Under the pieces are notes generated by a model that did no database searches, was not told the origin of the DNA, and saw only the letters and a program-made list of their open reading frames with translations. 50,944 nucleotides of DNA from positions 1-50,944 of the forward strand of contig NZ_SMKQ01000042.1 of NCBI RefSeq assembly GCF_004348995.1. The letters run 5' to 3'. Origin of the DNA: Nonomuraea terrae (GTDB taxonomy: Bacteria; Actinomycetota; Actinomycetes; Streptosporangiales; Streptosporangiaceae). The position numbers and the translations under genes were made by a program. Of the stretch, positions 26,518 through 34,584 are shown piece by piece (the stretch's first letter is position 1; every line of letters begins with the position of its first letter).

Positions 26518-26565
26518 TGGATGTATACACACCCCCCAAAACCTGCATAAAGGGGATTTATCGTC

Positions 26566-27786
26566 ATGCGCATCCTTCTTGTGGGAGCGGGCGGGGTCGG
26601 CACCGCCATCACCCGGATCGCCGCACGCCGCCCGTTCTTCGACCACATGGTCGTCGCCGATTACGACCTCCCCCGCGCCAAGGCGGCCGTCGCCGCGCTC
26701 GGCGACAAGGCCCACCGCTTCACCCCCATCAGGCTCGACGCCGCCGACGAGGCGGCCGTGACCGCGACGCTCCGCGAGCATCGCTGCGACGTGCTGCTCA
26801 ACGCCACCGATCCGCGTTTCGTGCTGCCGCTGTTCGACGCGGCGCTGGCGGCCGACGCCGACTACCTCGACATGGCCATGTCGATGTCGAAGCCGCACCC
26901 CGACCGCCCGTACGAGAAGGTCGGGATCAAGCTCGGCGACGAGCAGTTCGCCAGGACGGCCGAATGGGTCAACCGGGGCCGGCTGGCCCTGGTCGGCATG
27001 GGCGTGGAGCCCGGCCTCGCCGACGTCTTCGCCCGCTACGCCGCCGACGAGCTCTTCGACGAGATCGAGGAGATCGGCATCAGGGACGGCGCCAACCTGA
27101 CCGTCGACGGCTACGACTTCGCGCCGTCGTTCTCCATCTGGACCACCATCGAGGAGTGCCTCAACCCGCCGCTGATCTACGAGAAGGAGCGCGGCTGGTA
27201 CACCACCGAGCCGTTCAGCGAGCCGGAGGTCTTCGACTTCCCCGACGGGATCGGCCCCGTGGAGTGCGTGAACGTCGAGCACGAGGAGGTCGCCCTGGTG
27301 CCGCGGTGGATCCCGGCCCAGCGGGTGACCTTCAAGTACGGCCTCGGCGAGGAGTTCATCGGCACCCTGAAGACCCTGCGCGCGCTCGGCGTGGACCGCA
27401 CCGAACCGGTCGCCGTCCGCACCGACCGGGGCACCGCCCAGGTGTCGCCGCGCGACGTGGTGGCCGCCGTCCTGCCCGACCCGGCGGAGCTGGGCGACCG
27501 CATGCGCGGCAAGACCTGCGCGGGCACCTGGGTGAAGGGCGTCAAGGACGGCCGCCCGCGCGAGGTGTACCTCTACCACGTGGTCGACAACGAGTGGTCG
27601 ATGCGCGAGTACGGCTCCCAGGCCGTGGTGTGGCAGACCGCCGTCAACCCGGTGGCCGCCCTGGAGCTGATGGCGCGCGGCGTCTGGGAGGGCGCCGGCG
27701 TGCTCGGCCCCGAGGCGTTCGAGCCCCGCCCGTTCCTGGACCTCCTGGTCGAGTACGGCTCCCCCTGGGGCCTGCGCGAGCAGTGA
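26566..27786 (+). CDS. Saccharopine-dehydrogenase-family reductase
   Basis: The 406-residue protein has an N-terminal Rossmann fold (MRILLVGAGGVGTAI, VVADYDLPRA) and the catalytic-domain style of the saccharopine dehydrogenase/carboxynorspermidine synthase family (LNATDPRFVLPLFDAAL, GVEPGLADVFARYAADEL). These enzymes join or cleave an amine and an oxo acid with NAD(P)H, but the substrate is not clear. The ATG has AAGGGG about ten bases upstream. A dihydroxy-acid dehydratase gene follows after 95 bases in the same direction, and the divergent TetR gene likely controls both. Confidence 0.75.
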   Translation: MRILLVGAGGVGTAITRIAARRPFFDHMVVADYDLPRAKAAVAALGDKAHRFTPIRLDAADEAAVTATLREHRCDVLLNATDPRFVLPLFDAALAADADYLDMAMSMSKPHPDRPYEKVGIKLGDEQFARTAEWVNRGRLALVGMGVEPGLADVFARYAADELFDEIEEIGIRDGANLTVDGYDFAPSFSIWTTIEECLNPPLIYEKERGWYTTEPFSEPEVFDFPDGIGPVECVNVEHEEVALVPRWIPAQRVTFKYGLGEEFIGTLKTLRALGVDRTEPVAVRTDRGTAQVSPRDVVAAVLPDPAELGDRMRGKTCAGTWVKGVKDGRPREVYLYHVVDNEWSMREYGSQAVVWQTAVNPVAALELMARGVWEGAGVLGPEAFEPRPFLDLLVEYGSPWGLREQ

Positions 27787-27881
27787 CGCCCGCGGGCCGG
27801 GGCCGTCGGGCCCCGGCGCCGGGGCGCGGAACCGGCCGATGGATCATTGAGTTCCAGGACCCGTACACCGGAGGAGCCCCT

Positions 27882-29531
27882 TTGAGCATCGCCGACGACC
27901 CCGACCGCGCACCGGCCCGCTCCCATCTGTACGCCATGGGCATGACCGATGAGGAGATGCGCCGCCCCGTGGTCGGCATCGCCTCCACCTGGACCGGCAC
28001 CATGCCGTGCAACCTGAACCACCGTGAGCTGGCCGCCCAGGTGGCCGAGGGCGTGCGCGCGGCGGGCGGCACGCCGATGGAGTTCAACACCATCGCGGTC
28101 TCCGACAACCTCACCATGCACACCCCCGGCATGCGCACCTCGCTGATCAGCCGCGAGGTCATCGCCGACTCGATCGAGCTCATGGGCCGCGCCCACGGCT
28201 TCGACGCGCTGGTGGCCATCGTCGGCTGCGACAAGACGGTACCTGCGGCGATCATGGCGCTGGCCCGGCTGGACGTGCCGTCGGTCGTCCTCTACAGCGG
28301 CAGCATGATGCCGGGCCGCTGGCGCGGGCGCGACGTCACGATCCAGGACATGTGGGAGGCGCTCGGCGAGCGCGAGGTGGGCCGGATGGACCAGGCCGAC
28401 CTCGACGACCTGGCCCGGCACGCCTGCCCCGGCGCCGGCACGTGCGCCGCCCAGTACACCGCCAACACGATGGGCGCGGTCGCCGACTTCCTGGGCCTGG
28501 CGCCGTTCGGCGTGGGCGACATCCCGGCGGTGGCGGAGGAGAAGGACGCCGCGGCGCGGCGCGTGGGCGAGATCGCCATGGAGGCGCTCGCCCGCGACGC
28601 CCGCCCGTCGCGGGTGCTCACCGAGGACGCCCTGCACAACGCGATCGTCTCGGTGGCGGCCATGGGCGGCTCCACGAACGCGGTGCTGCACCTGCTGGCC
28701 ATCGCCCGCGAGGCAGGGCTGCCGCTGGAGATCGACCGGATCGGCGAGGTCTGCCGTCAGGTCCCGATCATCACGGGCCTGAAGCCGAGCGGCGGCGACG
28801 CCACGGCGCTCGACCTGTGGCGGGCCGGCGGCACCTCGCTGGTGGTGCGCCGCCTGCTGGAGGCCGGGCTGCTGCGCGAGAACGTCACGCTGGTGGACGG
28901 CCGCACCCTCGCCGAGGTGGCCGCCGGCGCGCGGGAGACGCCCGGCCAGCGGGTCGTGGCGAGCGCGGACAAGCCGTTCAAGCAGCGCGGCGCGCTGGCG
29001 ATCCTGCGCGGCTCGCTCGCGCCGGACGGCTGCGTGCTCAAGCTGGGCGGCAAGGAGGACTTCCGCCACGAGGGGCCCGCCAGGGTCTTCGACTCGGAGA
29101 ACGACTGCTACACCGCCATCATGGACGGCCGCATCGTGCCGGGCGACGTCATCGTGGTCCGGTACGAGGGCCCGGCCGGCGGGCCCGGCATGCGCGAGAT
29201 GCTCTCGATCACCGGCCCGCTGGTCGGCCGGGGCCTCGGCGGCTCGGTGGCGCTGGTCACCGACGGCCGCTTCAGCGGCGTCTCGCACGGGCTGGTGATC
29301 GGGCACGTGGCGCCGGAGGCGTACCACGGGGGGCCGATCGCGCTGGTGCGCGACGGCGACCCCGTGGTGATCGACAGCGCGGCCGGCACGCTCGACGTGC
29401 TCGTGCCGGAGGCCGAACTGGCCGAGCGCCGGGCCGCGTGGCGGCGGCCGGAGCGGGTGGTCGAACGCGGCGTGCTCGCCAAGTACGTCACCACGGTCGG
29501 CTCCGCCTCCGACGGCGCGGTCACGGTCTGA
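27882..29531 (+). CDS. ilvD: Dihydroxy-acid dehydratase (IlvD/Edd family)
   Basis: The 549-residue protein carries the Fe-S cluster cysteines in MPCNLNH, VGCDKT and PGAGTCAAQYTANTM, and the family block GGSTNAVLHLLAIA. The C-terminal region has GRFSGVSHGLVIGHVAPEA. IlvD makes 2-oxo acids for branched-chain amino acids. The family also includes sugar-acid dehydratases, and the catabolic-looking neighbour leaves that possible. TTG at 27882 is chosen from GGAGGAG at 27870-27876. It lies downstream of the saccharopine-dehydrogenase-like gene. Confidence 0.85.
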   Translation: MSIADDPDRAPARSHLYAMGMTDEEMRRPVVGIASTWTGTMPCNLNHRELAAQVAEGVRAAGGTPMEFNTIAVSDNLTMHTPGMRTSLISREVIADSIELMGRAHGFDALVAIVGCDKTVPAAIMALARLDVPSVVLYSGSMMPGRWRGRDVTIQDMWEALGEREVGRMDQADLDDLARHACPGAGTCAAQYTANTMGAVADFLGLAPFGVGDIPAVAEEKDAAARRVGEIAMEALARDARPSRVLTEDALHNAIVSVAAMGGSTNAVLHLLAIAREAGLPLEIDRIGEVCRQVPIITGLKPSGGDATALDLWRAGGTSLVVRRLLEAGLLRENVTLVDGRTLAEVAAGARETPGQRVVASADKPFKQRGALAILRGSLAPDGCVLKLGGKEDFRHEGPARVFDSENDCYTAIMDGRIVPGDVIVVRYEGPAGGPGMREMLSITGPLVGRGLGGSVALVTDGRFSGVSHGLVIGHVAPEAYHGGPIALVRDGDPVVIDSAAGTLDVLVPEAELAERRAAWRRPERVVERGVLAKYVTTVGSASDGAVTV

Positions 29532-29562
29532 TACCGGGGTCGGAACAGCCAGTAAGGGCAGC

Positions 29563-29568
29563 TATGCT
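29563..29568 (+). promoter_or_regulatory. -10-like element for the micropeptide gene
   Basis: TATGCT lies 32 bases after the ilvD stop and about 53 bases before the micropeptide ATG. No clear -35 is visible. Confidence 0.3.
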
Positions 29569-29620
29569 GCCCATTGACGTTTGCGGTGCCCACATGGGCG
29601 TTCCTGAGGAGACTGACGCG

Positions 29621-29707
29621 ATGTACAAGGAGTTCGCTGTCGAGGTCGTGATGTGGCTCGTCCCGGTCGCGGTGCTGATCGGGGTAGCACTCCTCGTCAC
29701 CCAATGA
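29621..29707 (+). CDS. 28-residue single-span membrane micropeptide
   Basis: The short frame starts MYKEFAVEVVMWLVPVAV and ends LLVTQ. It is almost entirely one hydrophobic helix with acidic residues at the N-terminal side. GAGGAGA (29606-29612) lies eight bases before the ATG, its own -10-like TATGCT is upstream, and a strong terminator follows 45 bases later. The gene therefore has all the parts of an independent unit. An upstream in-frame ATG at 29594 is less well placed. No family is recognised; it may be a membrane-protein modulator or a toxin-like peptide. Confidence 0.55.
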   Translation: MYKEFAVEVVMWLVPVAVLIGVALLVTQ

Positions 29708-29752
29708 ACCCCTCTGAACACCGAACAAGCACCATCTGAGCACCGTACGAAC

Positions 29753-29781
29753 GAAGGGGCCGGCCGTCCGCCGGCCCCTTC
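29753..29781. terminator. Bidirectional hairpin between the micropeptide and the secreted-protein gene
   Basis: A perfect 12-bp stem (GAAGGGGCCGGC at 29753-29764 with GCCGGCCCCTTC at 29770-29781) has a 5-base loop and sits between two convergent genes. Confidence 0.88.
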
Positions 29782-29787
29782 GCCTGG

Positions 29788-30210
29788 TCAGCGGTAGTAC
29801 CGGTAGTTGACGGTGGTGTTCGTGTACTGGTTGAAGTCGGCGACGCCGTCCAGATACCTGTTGTAGGCGTTGGACAGGCTCCTGGAGCGCACGGTGCAGG
29901 CGGCCCACTTCGTCTTCTTGGCCCTGATGCTGCCGACGTGGTCGTAGCAGGTGCCCACATTCCTGCCGTTGATCCTGAGGCGGGCGTTGAGCCGGACGTC
30001 GAAGATGTTGGTCCGCGAGACGTTCCTGATGCGGACCTTGATCTGGCAGGTGTCCCGGCAGCGGCCGAAATACACCTTGGTGCGGATGAGCTGAGCCGAC
30101 GCGGTGGTGGCCGTCAGGCCGGACGATTCTGCCGACGCGGCGGCGGGCGCCGCCATGAGCGAGGCTGCGGCAGCGGCGACTAAGACCGTTCCGGCCAGGC
30201 TTTTAACCAT
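29788..30210 (-). CDS. Small secreted protein of unknown function
   Basis: The 140-residue protein has a clear signal peptide (SLAGTVLVAAAAASLMAAP then AAASAES). The mature part of about 110 residues is basic and holds four Cys (CRDTC, CYDH, CTVRS), suggesting disulfides. It ends NTTVNYRYYR. I recognise no family. GGGGGA lies four bases before the ATG. The 164-base upstream gap is AT-rich and must hold its promoter. Confidence 0.65.
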   Translation of the reverse strand: MVKSLAGTVLVAAAAASLMAAPAAASAESSGLTATTASAQLIRTKVYFGRCRDTCQIKVRIRNVSRTNIFDVRLNARLRINGRNVGTCYDHVGSIRAKKTKWAACTVRSRSLSNAYNRYLDGVADFNQYTNTTVNYRYYR

Positions 30211-30374
30211 ATTTCCCCCAGTTCGACGCGGTCGCTTCCCCCTGTTGGCCGCGACCGGTATTCGACTTCTAACAAAATGTCGGAGAAAGCGAAATTTCCC
30301 ACGCGCCGACTGATATGGAACGGTTATCTACTTATATCCGCCTTATCCGCCCAAGCTGTGGCCCCAGCACGCCC
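30211..30374. other. AT-rich intergenic region
   Basis: This gap between the secreted-protein start and the sigma-factor stop contains short direct repeats (TATCCGCCT/TATCCGCCC near 30335-30352) and AT-rich stretches (GGTTATCTACTTATATCC). It is likely the promoter region of the secreted protein. No gene is seen. Confidence 0.4.
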
Positions 30375-31268
30375 TCACGACGCCCACGCGAGCAGCGGAC
30401 CGTCCTGCTTGAGCCGTCTCAGGCCCTGCTTCTCCAGCTGCCGGATGCGTTCCCTCGTCAGGCCCAGCCGCGCCGCGATCTGCGCGTAACTCTCGGCCTC
30501 CCGCCCGGCCAGCCCGTACCTGAGCCTGATCACGTACGCCTCCCGCGGTGGCAGCTCCGTGAGCAGCCGGCGCAGCTCCTCGCCGAGCAGTCGCCGCTCG
30601 GCCACCTCGTGCACCTGCAGCCCGTCGTCGTCGGCGATCATGTCGCCGATCCGGCCGTCGCCGTTCTCACCGACCGGGATGTCCAGGCTGACGACGTCCT
30701 GGGCGAGCCGGCGTAAGACGGCGACCCGCGCGGGCGAACGTTCGGCGGCCGTGCCCAGCTCGGCGTCCGTCGGGGGACGCCCGAGGTCGGCGGCGAGCCG
30801 CCGCTCGATCCTGAGCAGCCGCGACAGCTCCTCCCCCAGGTGCACCGGCAGCCGGACCGTGCGCGCCTTGTCGTGGATGCCGCGCTCGATCGCCTGCCGG
30901 ATCCACCACATCCCGTACGTCGAGAACTTGTAGCCGCGCCGGTAGTCGAACTTCTCCACCGCCCTGATCAGCCCGAGGTTGCCCTCCTGGATGAGGTCGA
31001 GCAGCGGCAGCCCGCGGTGGGAGAAGCGCCGGGCGGCGGCGACCACCAGCCGCAGGTTGGCGCGGATGAGCAGGTCCTTGGCCCGCCGCCCGTCGCGGAC
31101 GAGGGCTTCGAGCTCAGGGGTGCCCTCGCCGCGGTCGATGAGATGGCGCGCGTACAGACCTGCCTCGATGCGCCGGGCGAGGTCCACCTCGTCCGCGGCG
31201 GTGAGCAGGGGGGTCCTGCCGATCTGCTCCAGGTACATGCCGAGCAGGTCGGGGTCGTCGGCCGGCAT
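30375..31268 (-). CDS. Group 2 (RpoD-like) sigma-70 factor
   Basis: The 297-residue sigma factor has region 1.2 (DLLGMYLEQIGRTPLLTAADE), region 2 (NLRLVVAAARRFSHRGLPLLD, LIQEGNLGLIRAVEKFDYRRG, FSTYGMWWIRQAI), region 3, and region 4 with its helix-turn-helix (YAQIAARLGLTRERIRQLEKQ). The length and lack of a long N-terminus place it among non-essential group 2 factors of the Hrd/SigB-like kind. It starts ten bases after the STAS-domain gene, so an anti-sigma antagonist and a sigma factor share an operon. Confidence 0.9.
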   Translation of the reverse strand: MPADDPDLLGMYLEQIGRTPLLTAADEVDLARRIEAGLYARHLIDRGEGTPELEALVRDGRRAKDLLIRANLRLVVAAARRFSHRGLPLLDLIQEGNLGLIRAVEKFDYRRGYKFSTYGMWWIRQAIERGIHDKARTVRLPVHLGEELSRLLRIERRLAADLGRPPTDAELGTAAERSPARVAVLRRLAQDVVSLDIPVGENGDGRIGDMIADDDGLQVHEVAERRLLGEELRRLLTELPPREAYVIRLRYGLAGREAESYAQIAARLGLTRERIRQLEKQGLRRLKQDGPLLAWAS

Positions 31269-31278
31269 GCACCCCGCA

Positions 31279-31665
31279 CTACCCGGTAAACGGCGGCGAA
31301 TTCCCGGGTTCGTTGAGTTCGGCGATGGCCAGCTCGGCCGTGCTGCGGATGTCGAAGAACTTGTCGAGCGCGGTGATCGCGAACAGGTGCTTGCAGCGGC
31401 CGTTGAGCCCCGACAGCAGCAGCCGCCCGCCGGAGGCGGTGACCGCCTTGTGCAGGTAGACGAGCACGGACAGGCCCGAGGAGTCGCAGACGCTGACCGC
31501 CTGCATGTCGATGACGAGCAGCGGGGGCTGGGTGAGGTCGAGGGCCTTGGTGACGCGGTCGCGCACCTCCGCGGCCGAGCCGAAGTCGAAATCCCCCGTC
31601 AACCGCGCGATGACGCAGGGTCCTTGGAGCCCGAGGCTGATCGACAAGGCCTGCTCCGAAGTCAC
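31279..31665 (-). CDS. STAS-domain anti-sigma factor antagonist
   Basis: The 128-residue protein of the SpoIIAA/RsbV type has GDFDFGSAAEVRDRV, the strand LLVIDMQAVSVCDSSGLSVLV with the phosphorylatable Ser in DSSG, and GGRLLLSGLN. Unphosphorylated STAS antagonists bind RsbW-like kinases and free a sigma factor. Its position ten bases before the group 2 sigma gene suggests such a partner switch. The kinase itself is not adjacent. The start is GTG at 31665, with an AGGTGGAA SD. Confidence 0.88.
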   Translation of the reverse strand: MTSEQALSISLGLQGPCVIARLTGDFDFGSAAEVRDRVTKALDLTQPPLLVIDMQAVSVCDSSGLSVLVYLHKAVTASGGRLLLSGLNGRCKHLFAITALDKFFDIRSTAELAIAELNEPGNSPPFTG

Positions 31666-31704
31666 CCAGTTCCACCTACCCGCATCGCTGTCCCGACCCC
31701 CACT

Positions 31705-32682
31705 TTACGAGAAGTAGCGCTTCGGGTTGAACACCAGCATCTGCTCGATCTGGCCGTCGGTCACACCGGAGTCGCGCAGTGCGGCCAGGACGTCGTCGTG
31801 AATGTGATCGTAGCGCCAGTCGGGAAGCAGCGTGGAGCGGGTCTCGTCCCAGGCGCCGCCGTAGTAGTCCATGAAGCAGGCGGTGTCGTGGCTGAGGACC
31901 ATCCGGTCGGCGTACCCACGCCGGCACAGCTCGGCGATGGTGGCCACGCGCCGCTCGCCCGGGTTGTAGACGTCGAGGCCGAAGCGGTCCATGCCGAGGA
32001 CGGCGCCGGTGTCGGCCAGGCGCATGAGGTAGTCGAGGTCGTTGCTGTCGCCGGCGTGCCCGACGACCACCTTCGTCAGGTCGACGCCCTCCTTGGCGAA
32101 CAGGTCGAGCGCGAGCGGCGCCGTCCTGGCGTGGGAGTTGGTGTGGACGGTGATCGGCGCCCCGGTGCGTACGTGGGCCTGCGCCACGGCCCGGCAGATG
32201 CGCTCGACCCCGGGCGTCAGGCCCTTCTCCTCGACCACGCACTTGAGGAACGCGGCCTTCACACCGGTGTCGGCGATGCCCTCGGTCAGATCGCGGACGA
32301 AGTCGTCCACCATCGGGTCGGGACCGTCGAAGATCGTGCCGGGCCCGCGGAACCGGTACTGGTGGGGCAGCTCCTCGAAGGCGTAGATGCCGGTGGCGGC
32401 GATGACGTTGAGGCCAGGCACCTGCTCCGCGATCCGCTGGATGCGCGGGATGTAGCGGCCGAGGCCCCACACCGTCGGGTCGGCGATCGTCCGCACGCCC
32501 TTCGCCGCCACCGCGTTGAGCTTGGCGACGGCGTCGGCGACCCGGAACTCCTCGTCCCACCAGGCGCCTCTGCCGTAGTTGTCGAGGTGTTCGGTGGCCA
32601 CCACGAAGACGTGCTCGTGCATGAGCGTCTGCCCGAGCTCGTCGACGTCGACGGGGCCGCGCACGGTCTCGACGGCCGGCAT
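31705..32682 (-). CDS. Phosphotriesterase-family metal-dependent hydrolase
   Basis: The 325-residue TIM-barrel enzyme has the metal-ligand motif LMHEHVF, a Lys in AAFLKCVVEEKG that may be carbamylated, then ITVHTNSH, VVVGHAGDSND and LSHDTACF supplying further His and Asp ligands. Family members hydrolyse phosphotriesters or lactones. ATG at 32682 is chosen because GGAGGTGA lies just upstream. The upstream region is the AT-rich intergenic stretch shared with the divergent 41-residue ORF. The STAS gene follows after 39 bases. Confidence 0.85.
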   Translation of the reverse strand: MPAVETVRGPVDVDELGQTLMHEHVFVVATEHLDNYGRGAWWDEEFRVADAVAKLNAVAAKGVRTIADPTVWGLGRYIPRIQRIAEQVPGLNVIAATGIYAFEELPHQYRFRGPGTIFDGPDPMVDDFVRDLTEGIADTGVKAAFLKCVVEEKGLTPGVERICRAVAQAHVRTGAPITVHTNSHARTAPLALDLFAKEGVDLTKVVVGHAGDSNDLDYLMRLADTGAVLGMDRFGLDVYNPGERRVATIAELCRRGYADRMVLSHDTACFMDYYGGAWDETRSTLLPDWRYDHIHDDVLAALRDSGVTDGQIEQMLVFNPKRYFS

Positions 32683-32904
32683 GCTCACCTCCGTACCATC
32701 CGGTTTGTTGGCAAACCTAGGGTGGTCGCGGATCTCCGTCAACCAGCGCGTCTTTCCCCGGCGGGCCCAGAGCGGCCGAGCCGGCCGCGGAGGGCCGGAG
32801 TCGTCATCGACCGTTCACCATCCCGACAGGATTTTCCTTCCCATATAGACATATTTGTGGCTAAATATGGTCTCAACAGTAGTTATGACCGATGAGGTAG
32901 AGAA
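32683..32904. other. Divergent intergenic region with AT-rich palindrome
   Basis: This region separates the phosphotriesterase-like gene and the 41-residue ORF. From about 32820 it becomes strikingly AT-rich and holds the palindrome listed separately. The first 130 bases show nothing recognisable. Confidence 0.5.
32850..32869 (+). promoter_or_regulatory. AT-rich inverted repeat and -10 upstream of the 41-residue ORF
   Basis: CATATTT (32850-32856) and AAATATG (32863-32869) form a 7-bp inverted repeat with a 6-base spacer. TATGGT (32866-32871) within its right arm fits a -10, so a bound regulator would block or place RNA polymerase (inference). Confidence 0.45.
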
Positions 32905-33030
32905 TTGTCCGAGTTCCTGGCCTCGCTGCTCGCCAAGGCCGCCATGATGCTCCTCGAGGCGCTGCTGATGCGCCTCATCCAGACCTTCGCCGCGTCCCTC
33001 CTCCGTCCGGCCGGCCTTCGCCCGGCCTGA
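32905..33030 (+). CDS. 41-residue amphipathic small protein
   Basis: TTG at 32905 has GAGG seven bases upstream. The product starts MSEFLASLLAKAAMM and continues with a long Leu/Ala-rich amphipathic helix containing single Lys, Glu and Arg residues (LLEALLMRLIQTF), ending in a Pro/Arg tail (RPAGLRPA). It overlaps the 3' end of convergent metG by 56 bases. A dedicated AT-rich promoter region argues that it is real. I do not recognise a named family. It could be a membrane-binding regulator or a peptide toxin. Confidence 0.5.
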   Translation: MSEFLASLLAKAAMMLLEALLMRLIQTFAASLLRPAGLRPA

Positions 33031-34468
33031 GAACGGCGGCCGGGCGGCCGGATCGCGGAGCCCGGCCCTCGCCGAGCCGGGGGAACAGCGGTTCCGAGCG
33101 GGACAGCCGCGTGCCCCCGACCGCCGCCGCCACCCGCGCCGCCGCCGTCGGCAGGAAGGGCTCCAGCTGTACGGCCAGCGCCCGGCAGGCGTGCACGAGC
33201 GCGCCGAGCGACCGCTCGCGCCCGGCGGTGTCCTGTTGCCACGGCCGGGTGAGCTCGACGAATTTGTTGGCCTCCTCCACGAGCCCCCAGACGGCCCCGG
33301 CCGCCCGCCGGAAGTCGAAGTCCTCCAGCGCCTCGTGCACCGGCTCCGCCACCTCGGCCAGCGGCTCCCCCGCCGGGGGCACGTGACCGTCCAGGAACCG
33401 GCCGACCATGACGGTCACCCGGCTGACCAGGTTGCCGAGGCCGCCCGCGAGGTCCTGGTCGGCCCTGGCGACCAGGCGGGCCTCGGTGAAGTCGGCGTCG
33501 CCCACGCGCGGCACCTCGCGCAGCAGCCACCACCGCACGGCGTCCACCCCGTACGCGTCCACGAGCGCCACGGGGTCGGCGGCGTTCCCCGACGACTTGC
33601 TGATCTTGCGGCCGTCCGCGGTGAGGTAGTCGTGCACGAAGATCGCCGTGGGCAGCGGCAGCCCGGCCGACAGCAGCATCGCCGGCCAGTACACCGCGTG
33701 GAACCGGATCACGCCCTTGCCCACGAGGTGCACCTTGCGCGCCTCGCGCTCCCACCAGCGCTCGTAGTCGCCGCCGCCGAGGGCGGTGACGTAGTTGGCC
33801 AGCGCGTCCCACCAGACGTAGACGACCTGGCCGGGATCGCCGGGCACCGGGATGCCCCAGCCGCGCGCCCGGGCGGCCGAGCGGGAGACGCTGATGTCGT
33901 CCAGCCCGGCCCGCAGGAACGCGAGCACCTCGTTGCGCCGCGCGGCGGGCTCGACGCGCAGCCGCCCGCCACCGATGAGGTCGAGCAGGGCGTCCCGGTA
34001 GCGGGAGAGCCGGAAGAACCAGTTCACCTCGGACACCGGCTGCAGCGGCGCCTCGTGCCCGTCGGGACAGGGGCCCTGCGGGTAGAACTGCTCGCAGCCC
34101 ACGCAGTAGAGGCCCTCGTAGTGACGGGTGTACAGGTCGTGCGCGGTGGCCTGCCAGACGCGCTCGACGCCGGGTCGGTGGCCGGGATGGGCGCTCGTCC
34201 TGATGAAGGAGTCGAACGACAGGTCGAGCGGGCCGCGCAGGCCCTCGAAGGCGGCGGCGTTGCGGTCGACCAGCTCCCGCACCGGCACGCCCTCGGCCTC
34301 GGCGGCCAGCACATTCTTCAGCGAGTTGTCGTCGGTGCCGGTCTGGAACCGTACGGGCTCGCCGCGCCGCCGGTGGTGGCGGGCCAGCACGTCGGCCTGG
34401 ACGAGCTCCAGCGCGTGGCCGAGATGGGGCCGGGCGTTGACGTAGGGAATGGTCGTCGTGATGTACAT
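32975..34468 (-). CDS. metG: Methionyl-tRNA synthetase (short form)
   Basis: The 497-residue class I synthetase has YITTTIPYVNARPHLGHALE (HIGH-type motif HLGH), a CVGCEQFYPQGPCPDGHE zinc-like knuckle, WWDALANYVTALG and the KMSKS-type KISKSSGN. The Arg/Gly/Pro-rich C-terminus looks frayed. ATG at 34468 is chosen from GGGAGG six bases upstream. The window alone does not show whether this is the main or a second, possibly inhibitor-resistant, synthetase. Directly upstream are two exclusive hairpins and a Met-rich mini-ORF, suggesting attenuation by methionyl-tRNA supply. Confidence 0.9.
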   Translation of the reverse strand: MYITTTIPYVNARPHLGHALELVQADVLARHHRRRGEPVRFQTGTDDNSLKNVLAAEAEGVPVRELVDRNAAAFEGLRGPLDLSFDSFIRTSAHPGHRPGVERVWQATAHDLYTRHYEGLYCVGCEQFYPQGPCPDGHEAPLQPVSEVNWFFRLSRYRDALLDLIGGGRLRVEPAARRNEVLAFLRAGLDDISVSRSAARARGWGIPVPGDPGQVVYVWWDALANYVTALGGGDYERWWEREARKVHLVGKGVIRFHAVYWPAMLLSAGLPLPTAIFVHDYLTADGRKISKSSGNAADPVALVDAYGVDAVRWWLLREVPRVGDADFTEARLVARADQDLAGGLGNLVSRVTVMVGRFLDGHVPPAGEPLAEVAEPVHEALEDFDFRRAAGAVWGLVEEANKFVELTRPWQQDTAGRERSLGALVHACRALAVQLEPFLPTAAARVAAAVGGTRLSRSEPLFPRLGEGRAPRSGRPAAVLRPGEGRPDGGGTRRRSG

Positions 34469-34482
34469 CGGATGCCTCCCGT

Positions 34483-34523
34483 GGGGCCCCGGCACGACGA
34501 GAGGCCCCGGCTAGCAGGGCCTC
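34483..34523 (-). promoter_or_regulatory. Mutually exclusive hairpins between leader ORF and metG
   Basis: In plus-strand coordinates, arm 34501-34507 (GAGGCCC) pairs with 34517-34523 (GGGCCTC), while 34503-34508 (GGCCCC) can instead pair with 34483-34488 (GGGGCC). The two stems share bases and cannot form together. The second one ends four bases from the metG SD. A weaker GCCC/GGGC hairpin followed by TTTCTT overlaps the leader stop. Confidence 0.45.
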
Positions 34524-34542
34524 GACGTGCGGAAGAAAGCCC

Positions 34543-34584
34543 CTACAGGGCCGTCATCAGCGCGCACGTCGTCATGGCGTTCAT
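34543..34584 (-). CDS. Met-rich 13-codon leader ORF ahead of metG
   Basis: ATG...TAG encodes MNAMTTCALMTAL, with three Met codons out of thirteen and a Cys. The ATG overlaps the TGA of the APC transporter gene (ATGA at 34581-34584), so it can be translated by coupling without its own SD. It ends 74 bases before the metG ATG, with competing hairpins between them. The layout fits a ribosome-mediated attenuator sensing methionyl-tRNA, but Met enrichment in a 13-codon frame could be chance. Confidence 0.45.
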   Translation of the reverse strand: MNAMTTCALMTAL

